In this document: piece by piece, positions 38,228 through 52,365 of the stretch | How positions within the stretch are numbered: position 1 is the first letter of the stretch | How the letters are laid out: every line of letters starts with the position of its first letter | Source of the DNA: Trichopria drosophilae | Taxonomy: Eukaryota > Arthropoda > Insecta > Hymenoptera > Diapriidae | Assembly: GCA_030407085.1 (NCBI GenBank) | Contig: CM059584.1 | Span: forward strand, 102,919,001-102,983,000 | Direction of reading: 5' to 3' | Length of the DNA: 64,000 bases | Made by a program: the position numbers and the translations under genes | The notes under the pieces: model-generated | Told to the model about the DNA's origin: nothing | The model's database searches: none | Seen by the model: only the letters and a program-made list of their open reading frames with translations

Positions 38228-39103
38228 ATATATCAAAGAGTATGCCCAAATTTTTTCAGAATATTTTGATATCATTTTTACTTTCTTAAATTTTCGGCGA
38301 ACTGAAATTTAAATAAATGTCGTTCAAAAAATCTGAACAAATTTTTTGTTTATTCTTTGACAAATTCTAAAATAATATTGTTGTAAGGAAATTTTGTCTA
38401 AATTCTATAGTTTTTGACAAAAGAAATTATTATTCTTGAAATCTAGACATTATTAATAATTTTGTTTCTTAAAAACTATAAACTTTAGAGAAAACCTGCT
38501 TAGAACAAAAATATTTTAGAATTAGTCAAAGATTATTCTGATTTTTTTTTCAGATTTTCTAAATGACTTTTTTCACAATTTCAATTTTCTTAATTTTCGA
38601 AAAATTACAAATTATATCAACGTATTCCGAAAAATTGAGAATATTCTTTGACACGTTGTATGAAACGTTTCTGCTCACAACATTTTTTGTAGAGTATGCA
38701 GTTTTCATGAAAAGAATTTGTTCAGTTTTAAAAAGAACATTCTCACTGCGGTCGCCATTTTGTGACCATGATGTTAGTTTTTTAATATTTATAAAATATA
38801 TTTTAACACTACAACTATTTTCGTCATCTTTAGTGAAATAATTTTCTGCCGGCAAATACTCTATCTGTAAGAAAAAAATGTTTTATAAAAAAGTACACCA
38901 TATTTTTTGCCTTTTTGACATTTAAATCGTTTTATTTAATTTTGTAATTAAGATAGCTCAATTTTGACAATTCCATTGGAATTACCGATCTCGAAAATAG
39001 CAGGACACATACATTTTAATTTTTTTGAAATTTAATTTTCATATGAAATACTTGATTGAAACTGAAGTATAGAAATTTGTCCTTCCCGGCGTTAATGGGT
39101 TAA
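38228..39103. mobile_element. Nested-palindrome MITE, copy B (left arm missing)
   Basis: From ATCAAAGAGTATGCCCAAAT at 38228 to about 39012 this closely follows 18188-18965 of copy A, for example GACAAAAGAAATTATTATTC, TAAATGACTTTTTTCACAAT and GCGGTCGCCATTTTGTGA. It ends at 39080-39099 with CCTTCCCGGCGTTAATGGG followed by TTAA at 39100-39103. The left arm present in A at 17730-18170 is absent, so the copy is truncated or was deleted. Two overlapping 90-codon ORFs on opposite strands are repeat artefacts. Confidence 0.78.
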
Positions 39104-39570
39104 TATGAAACAGAGTACGAATATTCAATACTATGCAATTTTTTCAGCAAAAAATATGTACATCAGAAACAATTACGAGACATGATTAGAAATATTTACG
39201 AGGTGTGATGAATTATACAAGAATAGGAAAGTTAGTTATTTTTGTCGGAATTGTATAGATATAATATTAAACAAATTCATTTTAAAAAATAATCTAATCT
39301 TACAAGATTTATCAGAACAAAGAATATCTTCAAAGTCTCATTTCTTGCAACGCTTTCTGATTCTCAATGTAATCTTTCACCACCGTTCCGTTCGCAATAA
39401 TTGTCGTTTCAAAGAAAAAAGGCTTTTATAACAATATTAAAATTATATTACATGAATTGGTATGAAATTATACGGCTGTTATAAGTATTTCATGGAATAT
39501 AATTGTATACGGCTTTATGGAAAGTACCACTTGAAAATCACCTCAAAAGCACTTTCTTTCTCATCGCGTC

Positions 39571-40030
39571 ATTTTACGTTTTTTCCATTTGTACATTCCT
39601 CCCCGCCCCTTCGGTTTTATTCTAGTCTTCTTTTTATTTCTCCTGCTTTGTCTCCTTTTTTTACGTTTTTGCCTCGTTCGCAATATCCATAGGAATATTT
39701 CGCCCATTCGAGGCGCACGAGCGATGCCGTGAACTCGAGTTGCCTAATTTTTTTTATTTCAATCTTTATGGGTTGATAGTAGCGCGCAAAAATGCGGTTA
39801 ACGGCGTCTCCTCTTTAATTTCATATTAGAGCAAACAACCGCGAGAAAATTACTGGTCCGCAAGAAAAATTCCCAAGCTTTTATATTTTGTGCTATTGCG
39901 TTTTCAGGGATGCATCATTTTTGCCGAAAATGAAGAATGGCAATAGAAAAATTTGCATCGCTCTCTCGAAAAGTGGAACGTTGAACGGACGGGGTTTATA
40001 AATAATCAGCCGGGCTAATTACATACGAAA
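39571..40030. other. CpG- and pyrimidine-richer islet
   Basis: Starts with a plus-strand pyrimidine tract (CCTCCCCGCCCCTTCGG) and contains CGAGGCGCACGAGCGATGCCG and GTTAACGGCGTCTCC. No ORF of quality. Possibly regulatory. Confidence 0.3.
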
Positions 40031-43020
40031 TTCACCATCTTGATAATTCGTATTTTACGAGTGGAGGTGATTTTGAATTCCGGGACTTTTAATGTACGAC
40101 CTCCGAATTTAAACATTCGTGCAGATTTAGTCGGATATACGCTTAAAACAAAATTAGTTTCATGCGCGCAAAAGTTACTGATAGCTGCTCCGTTTTACAT
40201 AATGAAATGTTCAACACTTTCTTTTCAATTTTTACATTATTTTTAATGTTTAATGAAATATTCAAATGTGAAGAAATATTTTATTTTTGAAATTCAGATA
40301 ATTTAAACTGGAAGCATCATCATGTAATGAAGCCTCAGTACTAAGTGGTAGCTACTGGATTTCTATACTTTTCGTGTTGAGTTCAAACAATGGCAATAAT
40401 ATGTCCAGGTTAATTTTAATACTATTTAATTTAATTGCTGAACCCGAAAATAAAAATATATTGACATAAAATTGATTTTGAAGCATGAATTTGTTTTCAG
40501 GAAGATACAGGAGTTGACAATTTTTATCAAAATACGTGTTTCCAAATCAATGCAGATTGTTTCAGTGTCAGTGAAATATTAGTTTTCATTCTCTGATTTT
40601 ACATTTTAGTTTGCCAGATATATTTCGGATGGATATTTTGATACTCTCCAAATTCAAAAGTGGTGTTTTGTACAAGCACTTCAAAACTGAGCTCACTCGT
40701 TTGCATGAAATAATATTTCAAATTGCACGTTGCTTCGATATTTTAATGGATTATCCGGTTCACTCGGCATTTCAGTCTATCAATCTGACAGCATGTATAT
40801 CAATATTAATAAGTATAGAATTACAATTAATACTGAACGTGTTCATTGTTGTGTTATGATATTTTTTTTTTATAAAATGCGGGAGCATTCCCTTACATTT
40901 ATCAAAATCTGTTTGTACATGCGAACAAAAATGAAATCATGAAAAATACAGTTGAATTGATATTGACGCAAATGAAAATAATATTTATATTACTTAAAGA
41001 AATATAAATTTCGTAATTACTTCAGTTTCAGTTCTTTTAATTTCGTTAATTGAGATGAATATATTTTGTAACAAATTTCTACAATATTTTTATCTCATTT
41101 AAAATGTTCGTACATACTTCAAGTATAATATCATAATGGGACAAAAAGACTTTATACCGCAAATGTATAAAAGCTGAAAATACATTATACTCGTGTCCCA
41201 ATTTTCGAATTTCACGACAAACCCTTTATAGCAGGTTCGATCAAAGACAATAGGAAAATTCAATTTCCGTTAATAAATGTTGATGCAATAAATATTGGCC
41301 AAAATCATTTCCGTTATTATCAGAACCACATTAGCTCATATGCTTCGACTGAGTGATATTAGATTTTAATTAAATTTCAACATAACAAAAATTAACATGG
41401 GAAATATGTGATTATTGTGAAATTATATCTGCTTTATGGCATGTACGTTTGATGACAAATTCAATACAATAAAGTACACTATCAGTTCAATATTAGTTAA
41501 TTGTTTACGAATTAAAATTATGCTTTTAAAAGTATTGTACGTTTAGCTATGAATGCTTGTCGAAACAAAAAAACATAAGTATTAATTTTGTACCGTAGTT
41601 ATAGAACCAAACAAATAATTTAAATTTGTACATTATTGTTTTATTAACATTATAGTTTTTTGCTTAATTAGTAGATCTCAATGAATGATCCTTATGGACA
41701 ATTCCTCATAAGAAACCTTTCAGTTTATTACAAATGAAATAAATGAAGAAATTATCTTTTCAAATAATATCACGTAATTAAATACAACCAAACTACTTCA
41801 CATTTTGATGTACACAACATTCAAAATCCAAAAGAAAAAAATTATGCTTCAGTTAAGTATTCTACTATAAGCAATTCAAAAGACACAATATTTATTTTGT
41901 ATTTTTACTGTACAATGTCCATATGTTTTCAGTAACTTCTGAAGACTCCTGGTACAAGTAACGTTTTAGCATTGTACGACAGAGCGACAAAGTATTACAT
42001 ATAACTCCGCCATAAAACTTTAGTGTCATATTCTCCTCAGTCGTTGCAGGATAGAATAAAAAAGCCCTAAAACCGTCGTATTTTGAACGTAATGTAAACC
42101 GCTAAAAATAATTTTTCATTATTAAACATTAAAATTAGCTTATTTCATATTACGAGTTACAACATGTCGCTTGTAAGACACGGAAGTATTAGGGAAAATA
42201 ATTTTAATCATATATAAAACGAAGACAAATTACAATATTTTTTGAGTAAATGATAAAGCGCAATTAAGATATTCTGAATGAAAATAAATAACCCAAATTA
42301 TCTTTGACGTTTTTAGTTTAATTATAAATCTTAGTTTGAATAATAATATTTTGACAGTATTCATATGTTTAATACTAAAATTATGATTAAAAGTAGTGAA
42401 CAGCATTAAAGTATAAAATGTTTTACAAATTAGTCTTTCGTTACAGGCATTTTCCTTCTAAGGCAATTCAGTTAAAAATAATTACTCAAGGATTTTGATG
42501 GGTAATGATAACAAACTCTGCATAATTTTATACAATTCAAAATGATGTATCATATCCAATGTTATGGTCAATAATTCCAAAAATGCCTGCACTTTGTGGT
42601 TTTTGAGGATGTTGACGACGAACGTCAGTTTTACAAAACTCCACGCGTAGGATCCAATGTACTGAATAAAATTTCAAAAAACATTTGTTTCATAACCTCC
42701 AACTCTTAAAACCTTCGGATATGCAACTAAAGTTAAATTGTTACATTTTCAGAACTCAGTAACCATCATTTTAAGTTTTTTAAACTTGATTTCGGAATCG
42801 CTATCAACGACAAGTAATTATATCTATTCAAATGTTTGAAGTTGAAGTTGGAATGTTTGAAATATTCAGCAGTAATTACAAAAAACATGATAGTTTTAGG
42901 TGGAATAGACCATTTATGCCTTTCTTTTTCAAGAATATCGATCAACTGCAACTCTGTGTCATTAATCATGGTGGTACCAAACTTCCCAGGCCTCTGAACC
43001 AACTACGGGATGTCTGATTC

Positions 43021-43465
43021 ATGAGTTTCAGAAGTATCGAATTCATCGAGGTATCGCTGATCACTGGACGTGATTTCAAAATGGAATAAAATCTGGCATT
43101 GGTTGTAATTAATCGGAGGACATCATAGGGCCTACCAGTAATTACTGGGCCGAGTAAGATAGCAATTTCCGAAACACGTGTCGTCTTTCGAAGTCAAAGA
43201 CCTACGAACCGTTAAATTTGGCTAGTACTGCACTCGGGGCTTTCCGTACTGATTACCTTTCCTACAGCAAATACACCATACGAGCCCAGAAATCAGGAGT
43301 TTCGTCGCGGTTCTGAAACAGCTGATAGAGTAGAGTCGGTTTTCAACGACAACAAAGTCGACGAGCATGCACTGGTGCGGAATGCGCAAGTAATTAGGTC
43401 CTCGCGTTTCTCACAGCAAGCAATGTTTGTATATACCACCAGGATTACATTAAGAAAAATTAGCC
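43021..43465. other. GC-richer islet, unassigned
   Basis: Composition rises (CGTTTAAATTT-poor, CG-containing words such as GTCGACGAGCATGCACTGG). It contains an E-box-like ACACGTGTCG at 43156. No exon could be defined. Confidence 0.25.
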
Positions 43466-45530
43466 ACCACTGAAGCTTTATGCAACCTCCCTATAAGTAA
43501 ATTGGCATTACACTACTGGCTTTGTTCGAGGTAATTACTCGCACCCCGTGCACGAGAAGTGATATAAATGTGCAAAACGCAAATGACATCTCGCGTTAGT
43601 CAGTCACGATTTATAAACATAAATTACTGCATAATTTAAGGATCCGAGATACTGCAAGGTTTATACATTAAACTTTACTTCGTTTGACACCGAAAAAATT
43701 TGGCTTTTTTGTAGGTACATTATACACTATGGTAATATTCTTTTTGTGCATAATCTGCATGACTGGCTTGATTCTAAATAGAATTTCACGTTGCCTCGTA
43801 AAGAGAAATAACGACATCTGACATACATTCTCAGTTATGTACATATATTTAGAGACGTTCCTTATACTATGTCCCCTTTTAATTTAATATCATCGTCTGT
43901 AATATTAGCTTTCGGCGTTGGAAATCATTAGTTCGAAGTTTTAGTATGTCGATATAACAAGAGAAATATTCATCATTAGTGTATTAAGGCTTAGGGAATT
44001 CTTTAATATGAACCCTCACTCGTCAAAGTAACTTCAAAACCAGTTGAGTTATTGTAAAAAAAGGTTAATTCAATTATGATTAAAAGTGTTAAAAGAAGAT
44101 TTATATTGATTTGTATAATTTATGTACCTGGAATTAAAACTTTCAGGAATGGTTTTTAAAAGTCTTAGTTAAATGGGTCGTATCAAAATAGATTTGTTTA
44201 GAATTGCGGGAAAGTATTTTAGAAATGTATTGTCTGACCGATATAAACTGTTACTACTTACGACATACCGCACTGTGGAGAATAAGTAACCTACTTACGG
44301 TAGAAAAACCCAGTGAAAGGTTACGTAGTTTACCTTTTTATCTGTATTTTTGTAATAATTGAGATTACGATAAGATCAATGCACATAAAAAGTCGTGATA
44401 TCATCATATTTATTCAGGATTTAATTATTGATTTAAGTTATATGACCTTTTTACAAGTAACAGGAAAGTAACTATGTAATATGTAATAATGAACAATTCT
44501 TATTAAAATTTAAACTACTTTTTTGAGAAATTAAACTTCGAGCATAAAATTAAAAGTGGCATAAAATGGTAATAATTTATTACAAACATAATTTATTTTA
44601 TGTTTTATATGTTATTCTTGTTAACGAATTTACTACAAATTATAAGTTACTAATATTTAAATGTCGAATAATCCAGTGGCATTAATATAACCTCAATGAC
44701 GCCGTTTTAACCTTTGTATATTTTAGGACAACCGATTAATGGACATTTATTTCAACTAATTAAAACGTTTAATGTGGCTAAGTATTCGCTTTGTTCCAGC
44801 CAAATTTAATTTTGAGTAAGACGTCTCTAGTATCTTTCGAGCTTGTGCATGTTTGATATCATCAGCTGAAAATCCTTTCCACGTTTCCCAAACCTCAGTA
44901 CGTTTCAAAAATTGAAATTTAGATTAAAAGCAGGCTTTGCGTACCTAATTCTTAAAACTTGCCGGTTTCTTTGATGTCAGTAAGATAAACTCGATAAGGC
45001 GGCTTTTCATTAGCTATCGTAATTTTCTTTGGTCAAAACGAAAGTAGAACATTCGTTGTATAATGACGAAGTGATAAAAACGAGAGACAGATTCAGTTCT
45101 TTATATGCTGCAAGGTAATTAATACTTTAGTGGCAGCTTTAATCTTAAACTTTTCTTAATATTGGGTTTCCTTATTGAAACATGACGATTTTTTTATCCA
45201 TCTCTCGAGTATTTCTTAAATAGTATAATTTTCGCAATAATTGAAAAATAAAAATAACCAAACCAAATGAACGAACATTTTCTTGAATATTTTAAAAGTT
45301 CATTTAATTGCGTTATATTATTCCTTCAGTGATAAGTCCAGAAATAAAGATACATCATAAAATAAACAATAATATTTACTCCGTTTTATGTTTACAAATA
45401 CTTTTTATCACCATTGATGGTTTCGAAAACAAAATAATTTTCCGAATCAACGTATATTTGTTCTATTATACATATGTCCATAAAATTTGCGGATTTGAAT
45501 AACGAACATACTTTTCCACGAGTGCTCATG

Positions 45531-45970
45531 CAATCGGAAAACTGCTAATTAAACAATTTTCCTCTTTCACACGTCGCTGTTTGGATACTCGACATTCAGG
45601 AAAATGCACTCCACTATTCCCGCAGGAATATCGGTAAAACGTGCTGTCCATGAACCGAAAGGAGGAGAGTTGTCAATCTTGCGTAGGTGAGCGCAGGAAA
45701 AGTTCGCATGAATATCTTTCCAATCAGAAGGTCAGCCTGTTCTCCAGGACGACAGAGCTTTCAAACTTAATTTTGCACCGGTTACGTCGTCCTGGGTGCC
45801 GTGCCCCGAGCGGAAAATGAAAGCTTTGCCTTCAAAAGCTCGCCTTTTTTCGTATCCACCCTCTCGCTCTCGTTTTCGCTTCGCTGCACTTGCTAGATTA
45901 GAGTGAGGGACGTTACGTACAGAGACGACTAAGGAAAAGTTAAAAGAGGGCGGAAAACGATGAGGTGAAA
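45531..45970. other. CpG-rich islet with hairpin and CT-repeat motifs
   Basis: CCAGGACGAC (45744-45753) and its exact complement GTCGTCCTGG (45786-45795) form a hairpin. A CCCTCTCGCTCTCG tract near 45862 resembles GAGA-factor sites on the opposite strand. Candidate enhancer or promoter-like element inside the intron. Confidence 0.4.
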
Positions 45971-46783
45971 AAAAGGAACTAACACTGCGCTACGAAAAAG
46001 CTCACTTTGTAAAAACATAAGACTGTAATTGACAATTTGCAAAATAAATAGTAAGTGAATGACGCTAATGCAAATGTTCAGTATTCGTTTCAATATTTTC
46101 CAAATTTTTTTTTTCTATATATACCGAAAATAGCCTCTAATAAAAATTATCAAACTTTTCTGTGACAAATCGAAGATATCACAAATTTGTCTGAATTTTA
46201 CTGAACGAAATAGACCAGAAATGTCTGATGCTATGAACATTTCGGCCTTTTTTTAAAGGAAATTCCATTTTCTCAATTCTTTACAAATTCGACAATTTTC
46301 TGATATTCTCTATGGAAGGTTTCGGGATTTTTATGAAAAAAAAAATAATTTTCTGTATATACGGCCTTGCAGTTCAACGTAAACCCTGTTCAAAATTGAT
46401 ATTGATTGTTACAAAACCTTTATACCGCATCCACCAATTTTGAGGTTTGAGTTACAGTCGAACGTTAACGTGATTGCGATATACTATAGTTTTCGTTTGT
46501 TTATTGCAATACCTATATAAGAATAAACAAAATTCGTTTACATAAAAACGCTCTTGTTAAGACTATAATCAGGATTTTGGAACCTCCTGATGTTGAAAGA
46601 TTACTTCCTCCACCGTTGGCCTTAAAAAGCATTGCGTATTTGTAATATACAAACTGCACCATTCGACGATATTTTACATACGAAACTAAAGTGGACATTT
46701 CTGACAATTCTATTGATAATTTTGCACATTACCTATCGAAAAAAATTTAAATATTGGGAATCCTGAAGTATACCAAGTTGAGG

Positions 46784-47036
46784 ATGAGAGGTTGAATTTA
46801 AAAAAATGAGTCAAATTCTCAGTTCTTTGTCTGGAATTCTCCTGGCCGAAATTTGAATGGAAAAATCCCTCGAATACCACTCGAGCTCTAAAATTAATCG
46901 GGTAATTCTCTCAGGGTTCCGTGGAAATAAATGAAGTCGTCAAGTTTTCTACAAGTTTTATAGCTTGCACTACTTGACTTCTTCATTTGTTTGCAATGAA
47001 CCTATCTGGAATTACCGGGTAATTTTGAACCTCTCA
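46784..47036. mobile_element. Short inverted-repeat element (possible MITE)
   Basis: ATGAGAGGTTGAATTT at 46784 is matched by the complement of AAATTTGAACCTCTCAT-like sequence ending at 47036. Inside, GAAGTCGTCAAG near 46933 pairs with CTTGACTTCTTC near 46974. Non-coding. Confidence 0.55.
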
Positions 47037-50000
47037 TGATATGTAAAAAAATGATCACAAACTCTTTTTTGACGGTGTTGGTTCCATTATTAAAAAGAAA
47101 ATATCAAATGGTTTATGACGTTGTAGTATTGACGTGTACCATCTTTACTTTAGAAGTATTAGTAGTTTGTTAATAACTTCGAACAATAACAAAAGATTTT
47201 GTTTTAAATTACTTTCTAACTATTTCTTTTAGAAGAAATTTATAATGTTACTCACTTTCTTCAAATTTAATGCTATTCTTCACTATATATTCTATAAATT
47301 TATAGGAATGGGTATGAGAGTGGACAAAACTGTATGGTTATTTGGCGTGTTCCTAAGAACATAATTATGATGACTGACTCCTAAATAAAGTATTAAGAAA
47401 CATTACTCATAACTGAAAATTAGTTACTTTTGTCGTTCAAATACGATGTGGACATTTTTTTTTAAATTCTTGTCGTAATTCCTACTGCTAGACCGTAAAG
47501 ATAAAAATTACAAAAATTATGAACAACAATATATTATACAGAGTATATTTTTTAAACTGAAACGAGAAAAATCAATGAACAAAATGCCATCTAATTGTTT
47601 CAGAAAAATTCAAAAAGCTGCACGAAAGTAAAAAGAAGTATACGTGAAAATGTTGATATTTTAAATAATTCAAAGGGGCTTGCATTTTTCGTTGAATAGC
47701 AGCCTTATCCGTTATATGCAGAAACCAAACTACTTTTTGTAGTATTATTCTGAACGTGGAATCAGCTGTCGTTGAATTAAAACGAAGTTCTTTCGGCGAA
47801 TGTGCAAAGATTTACATTCAACCTGTCACTAATTACTCTGCACTGCGTAGTCCTTTTGTACGATTGCGGGAAGAAAATGAAATGCGGGAGCTTAAGTTTG
47901 TTTTTGAACTTTTATCTTTTGAACTCCGAGTACGTACTGGTAAATTATTAATGCCGGAATACTGAATAATCGAGTATTAAAAGGAAATGCGTACAAATAA
48001 ATTACACGAATGAATCTAATTTAATGAAATTCTAATTTACTTGATACTTTTTGTTAAGAAAAATGATTCGTAAGATATTAAGCTTGTAAAATGAGAAATA
48101 AAATATGTGCCATTTTAATATTGTCAATGCAAATCAAAGTAAGAAATTTAATGAACCGTTTTATGTTTTATAGCAAGTTACAAATTAATGACTCCTTGTA
48201 GTCTTTGAAAGTTTATATTGATTTAAAATACTTCAAAAGAAAGATATACTATCTCTGAAAATATATCATGAATTTAGTTTATTTTCATTTTTGTTTTCGT
48301 ATAACATATAAACACGTTCTATGGGAGACCTTTCCCTTTTGTCTTGTAGAGCATTAAAGAACTTTGTATTTTCAGTCTTTAAAGTTTAAACGGGTGGTGT
48401 TAGCGACACAAAAGATAGTCTTCTTTGAGATGTACGGTTAAATTTTCCTATAAATTTTTTATACCAGTAATTTTTAAGTAAAAATGGTTTGAAACTACTG
48501 GGTCTTGGAAATTCTTTGACGTTAGATATATGAACTTATAGCCGAAATTTGCAGATAAGTTTATTAGAATTATTTAAATTTTATTTCTTATTCACCATAC
48601 ATCAATCTGAAATTCAGTTTATTTCACAAGATAAAAATGTCGATTATCGATTTGGTTTAAATACTTTGATACTCACACCATTACATTTTTTTCGATACAA
48701 TTATGATTTTTCTTTGTGTCTATTTCATTTATCAGGAACGACTCAAACAATTAACTAAAATGATAATGTATATTCCAATTTATATTAGAAGGTAAATCAG
48801 TTGTATTCAAATAACCTTTATCCATCGCATTAGAATAAATTTAATAAAATTTGCATTTTTCATGAATTTGATCAAACTCGGTCGCAATAGTACATTTTAC
48901 AATATTTGCATATGAACATCCTCAACGCGTTACTGTGTTTATACACATAATCATCTAAACTGTGTACGAAAGCTACTGTACCAACGTTTCAGTCGTCTCT
49001 CAATTGAATAGTTTGACTTCGCAAATATCACAAATTCGATAACAGCAACAATGCCTTCAATCAATACTACCGCGATTATCCTGAACCAGGTATAGACACA
49101 AATATTATCTGAGGGCTTTAAAAACGGGCATTGATAAGCAAGCAATCGATAACATTTCTCAAACAAAGATAATACAACATAAAAGAGAAAATAATTGTAT
49201 ATAAAACGAAATTTGTTTAGATATCACCTTGGGTGAAATAAAACATTTTTCTACAAGAAAGATATTTAAATCTAATTAAATCATCAGAGTGTGCAGGGAA
49301 ATTTCCATAATGTGCAGTGAGGATAAGGAAACATATTCAGTACTAAAAGTAATCTAATTAGACTGTTTGTCAGGTGTTTCACTATTAAGGATCGCCATTT
49401 ATACCGAGTAAATAGGTGAGATTAAAAATGTAAGAATCAACAAGAAACGGCTCTGGCTTGAATACTTTGAAAACAGATATGTTACCGAAGTTTTCTAGAA
49501 ATGTTATTGATGAGTTAAAAAATAATTAATATCTACTCTTATGTGTTTTATCGACTTTCTTAATGTTCATAGACATTCTTACATTTAATTTCCACGAATA
49601 TTTGATTAATTAACAAACAAATAATTATACACCTAAGTTAAATTAGCTAATGCTGTTGTTAATTAATGTATGAGGAAATTATTTTATGAGCTTTTCAAAG
49701 CTTAGAAAATTGTACGTGAAAATTTATTAGAACCATAATATTTTATAATTATTGAACTATGTTGACATAATATTCGTATGATACATTAGTACGATATTCT
49801 ATGTTATATTTTCTTATTTGATTTTCATTATTTTTTATGAAATGCTTATCAGGCATACGCATTAGTAAAAATAAATATCTTAATTTATTTTGTTTAACTC
49901 TTGTATATTTTTGTATCTAGTGATTATAAAGAATTGTTACAACTAGCAATAAACAATTAAGTACACAGAAAATGTAGTTCATATTTTATTATAAAGAAAT

Positions 50001-51830
50001 GTGAAAAAATATATAACTAACATTACTTTGTTAAACTTAAATTACAATCCATCTTTTTCACGTGACAAATTTCTTTCGTAGAACATGTAAAGCTCTGATC
50101 TGTCACAAGACGATTCCTGCGGATATTTTGCAAACAGAAAATCAACAGTTATAAACAATTCAGAATTCAATACGTTTGTTTTATAATAAACATGTTAAAA
50201 AATGGTATGTACCTATGTAATGATATTAATGAAATAATTATTATTTCCATGCACTTGATTAAAATTCAAATATAGATATTTCTAACAGTAATTTGCACAC
50301 GTTTACTTAATAATGATTTCGTTATTCCAAGATTAAAATTCAAACATTTGTCAATAATTATTCTGTTAGAGTAAACAAATATATGTTGAACAAAATATCG
50401 ATAATGTGCTTTGTAAATTTAAAATTCTTGAGTTACAATTAAATTCCGAATACTTTTTTGTTATTAAGTGCTTTAAAACGTATTGACCTAAGAGTAAAAA
50501 AGTTAAAAAAACAGATTAGATACTTCACGTGTAAAGGAAACTTTTGACGCATCATGGACCTCCGACCTTAATTAGACCCGTAGAGAAGTACTTTTACCTT
50601 GAAACTTGCCCGTTCATTCATCTACTTTTTATAACCAACATTCCTACTTCCTGACATTTCGAATTTTTCCGTTTATTTGATCTTTTCTGCAATCGAATGA
50701 AATATTCAAATTTATTCAAAATTTTGAAGAGGATTATTTTTTACCTCGATTACGGATGTAAGTAAATGTCTTATTACGTCGAATTAATTTAATAACTTAT
50801 ATAGTAACTAATTTCAACTTATAATTTTTTTAATTTGAGATTAATTAATTTTGTAGTATAAAATATTATCACTTTCTCTTAAATATGAAACCGACAATTT
50901 TAAATCCTTGTCACAATAAATTAGCTTCTTAAGTCATGGTTTTGGTTAATGGTATGTAATGTTTGATTATTAATACTTTTTTTTTATTGTTAACAATAAT
51001 ACTATAAATCAATCGTTTGTTATAATACGCAGTTTTTTTCTTTAAATCAACAAAAACGGCATAAAAACTGTAATTTTCTATAAGTATATCATTAAATTGA
51101 ACAACTTCACTTTTTTCTTCAATTTCTATTTATAACCATTTCCACTAATATTGAACATTTTTGTTGTTAAATTGGCGTACTTAGTCTAAAGTAATAAGTA
51201 ACGAGTGAGTCAAAATATCAGAAATATATTATAATACTTATGATATTATACTAAATACTCGATAAAATGCAAGAGAGCTTTAATGCATTATTTTTCGGCT
51301 GTTTTCCGCAATTTATCACAGGCTATGATTACTTTAAGAGTTCGTAATAAGTAACGTAAATCGTAAATTTCTACATAAAACCTATTTTTTATTACAGAGT
51401 TTTACTCCAGTGCATTTTCATTGCATTTACTTGGCAATAACGAGAAACCGACTGAACAATTCGAGAGTTTCAAGATTTTACAAATACACTGTAGTTTTTA
51501 CGACTACGTGGTTACAATGCAAAATACTTTGGAGAGTCGTAATACCCAAGTAATACGTATACATTGCGAAATAGACAACAGTATGCGATACTGATGTAAA
51601 TCAAATATCTACTAAAGTGAGTTCAACCAAAACCCGTTTTACCTGTATAAATCTGTGCATTAAAGTAATAAGTATATCGAGAGATAATTTAGAAAATGTT
51701 TTAATGTAAGGTATAAGTAATTTATTCATATATTAAATATGAACTAGAAGCAAAGTTAATTACAGTTTTGGTACAGTGGATGGTATGATATGTCTGATCT
51801 ATCTACTCTTTTTCCACTTGTTACATATTA

Positions 51831-52365
51831 CACTGGGTAACAAAAAAAGGCGATTATTTTAATATTCTTATGTTTATTGAATCTTTAGGTCTCAGTGAAC
51901 AAAAAAAGATTACAAACCTTTTTTCATTCAGTCAGTTCCATGCAAATCGATGTGAATTTCAAATTTCTAGTAGGGCTTAAATGAAAGCTTAAAACATGAA
52001 CTTTTAAATGAAAAATTGAAATACCAATATTAAAATTTAGAAAAATGGCGAGAACAGTTCCTCCACTATCAATAGTGATTTTTTAATTTTTCATCGAAAA
52101 GTTCAAGTTTTGAGGTTTCATTTAAGCCGTACTCAAAATTTGTATCACGTCAGATTGACACATATGGATTAAAAAAATGCTAAAGAAGCAATTTTTTCCA
52201 CACTTTTATCTCGATTTGCATGGAACTGACCGAATGAAAAAAAAAGTTTGTAATCTCTTTCTTGTTAAGGATAAAAAATCCTTTCTTGTTCACTGAGACC
52301 TAAATATTCAATAAACATAAGAATTTTAAGATAAACAAGAATCGACTTTTTTTTGTTACCCAGTG
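51831..52365. mobile_element. Full-length palindromic MITE, CACTGGGTAACAAAAAA termini
   Basis: CACTGGGTAACAAAAAAAGG at 51831 is matched by the complement of the right end (ACTTTTTTTTGTTACCCAGTG, ending 52365). Pairing runs on through TCTCAGTGAACAA, CAGTTCCATGCAAATCG and AAGTTCAAGTTTT-like segments for about 200 bases per arm. TA or TTA flanks suit mariner-type insertion. It is 535 bases long with no coding content. Confidence 0.88.

Noticed and set aside
38559..38855. Pair of overlapping ORFs over 90 codons on opposite strands
   Set aside because: Both lie within copy B of the palindromic MITE and have no protein-like features.
47756..47965. 69-codon ORF with a fairly balanced composition
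   Set aside because: Starts with GTG, lacks convincing splice sites or a known domain; probably chance.
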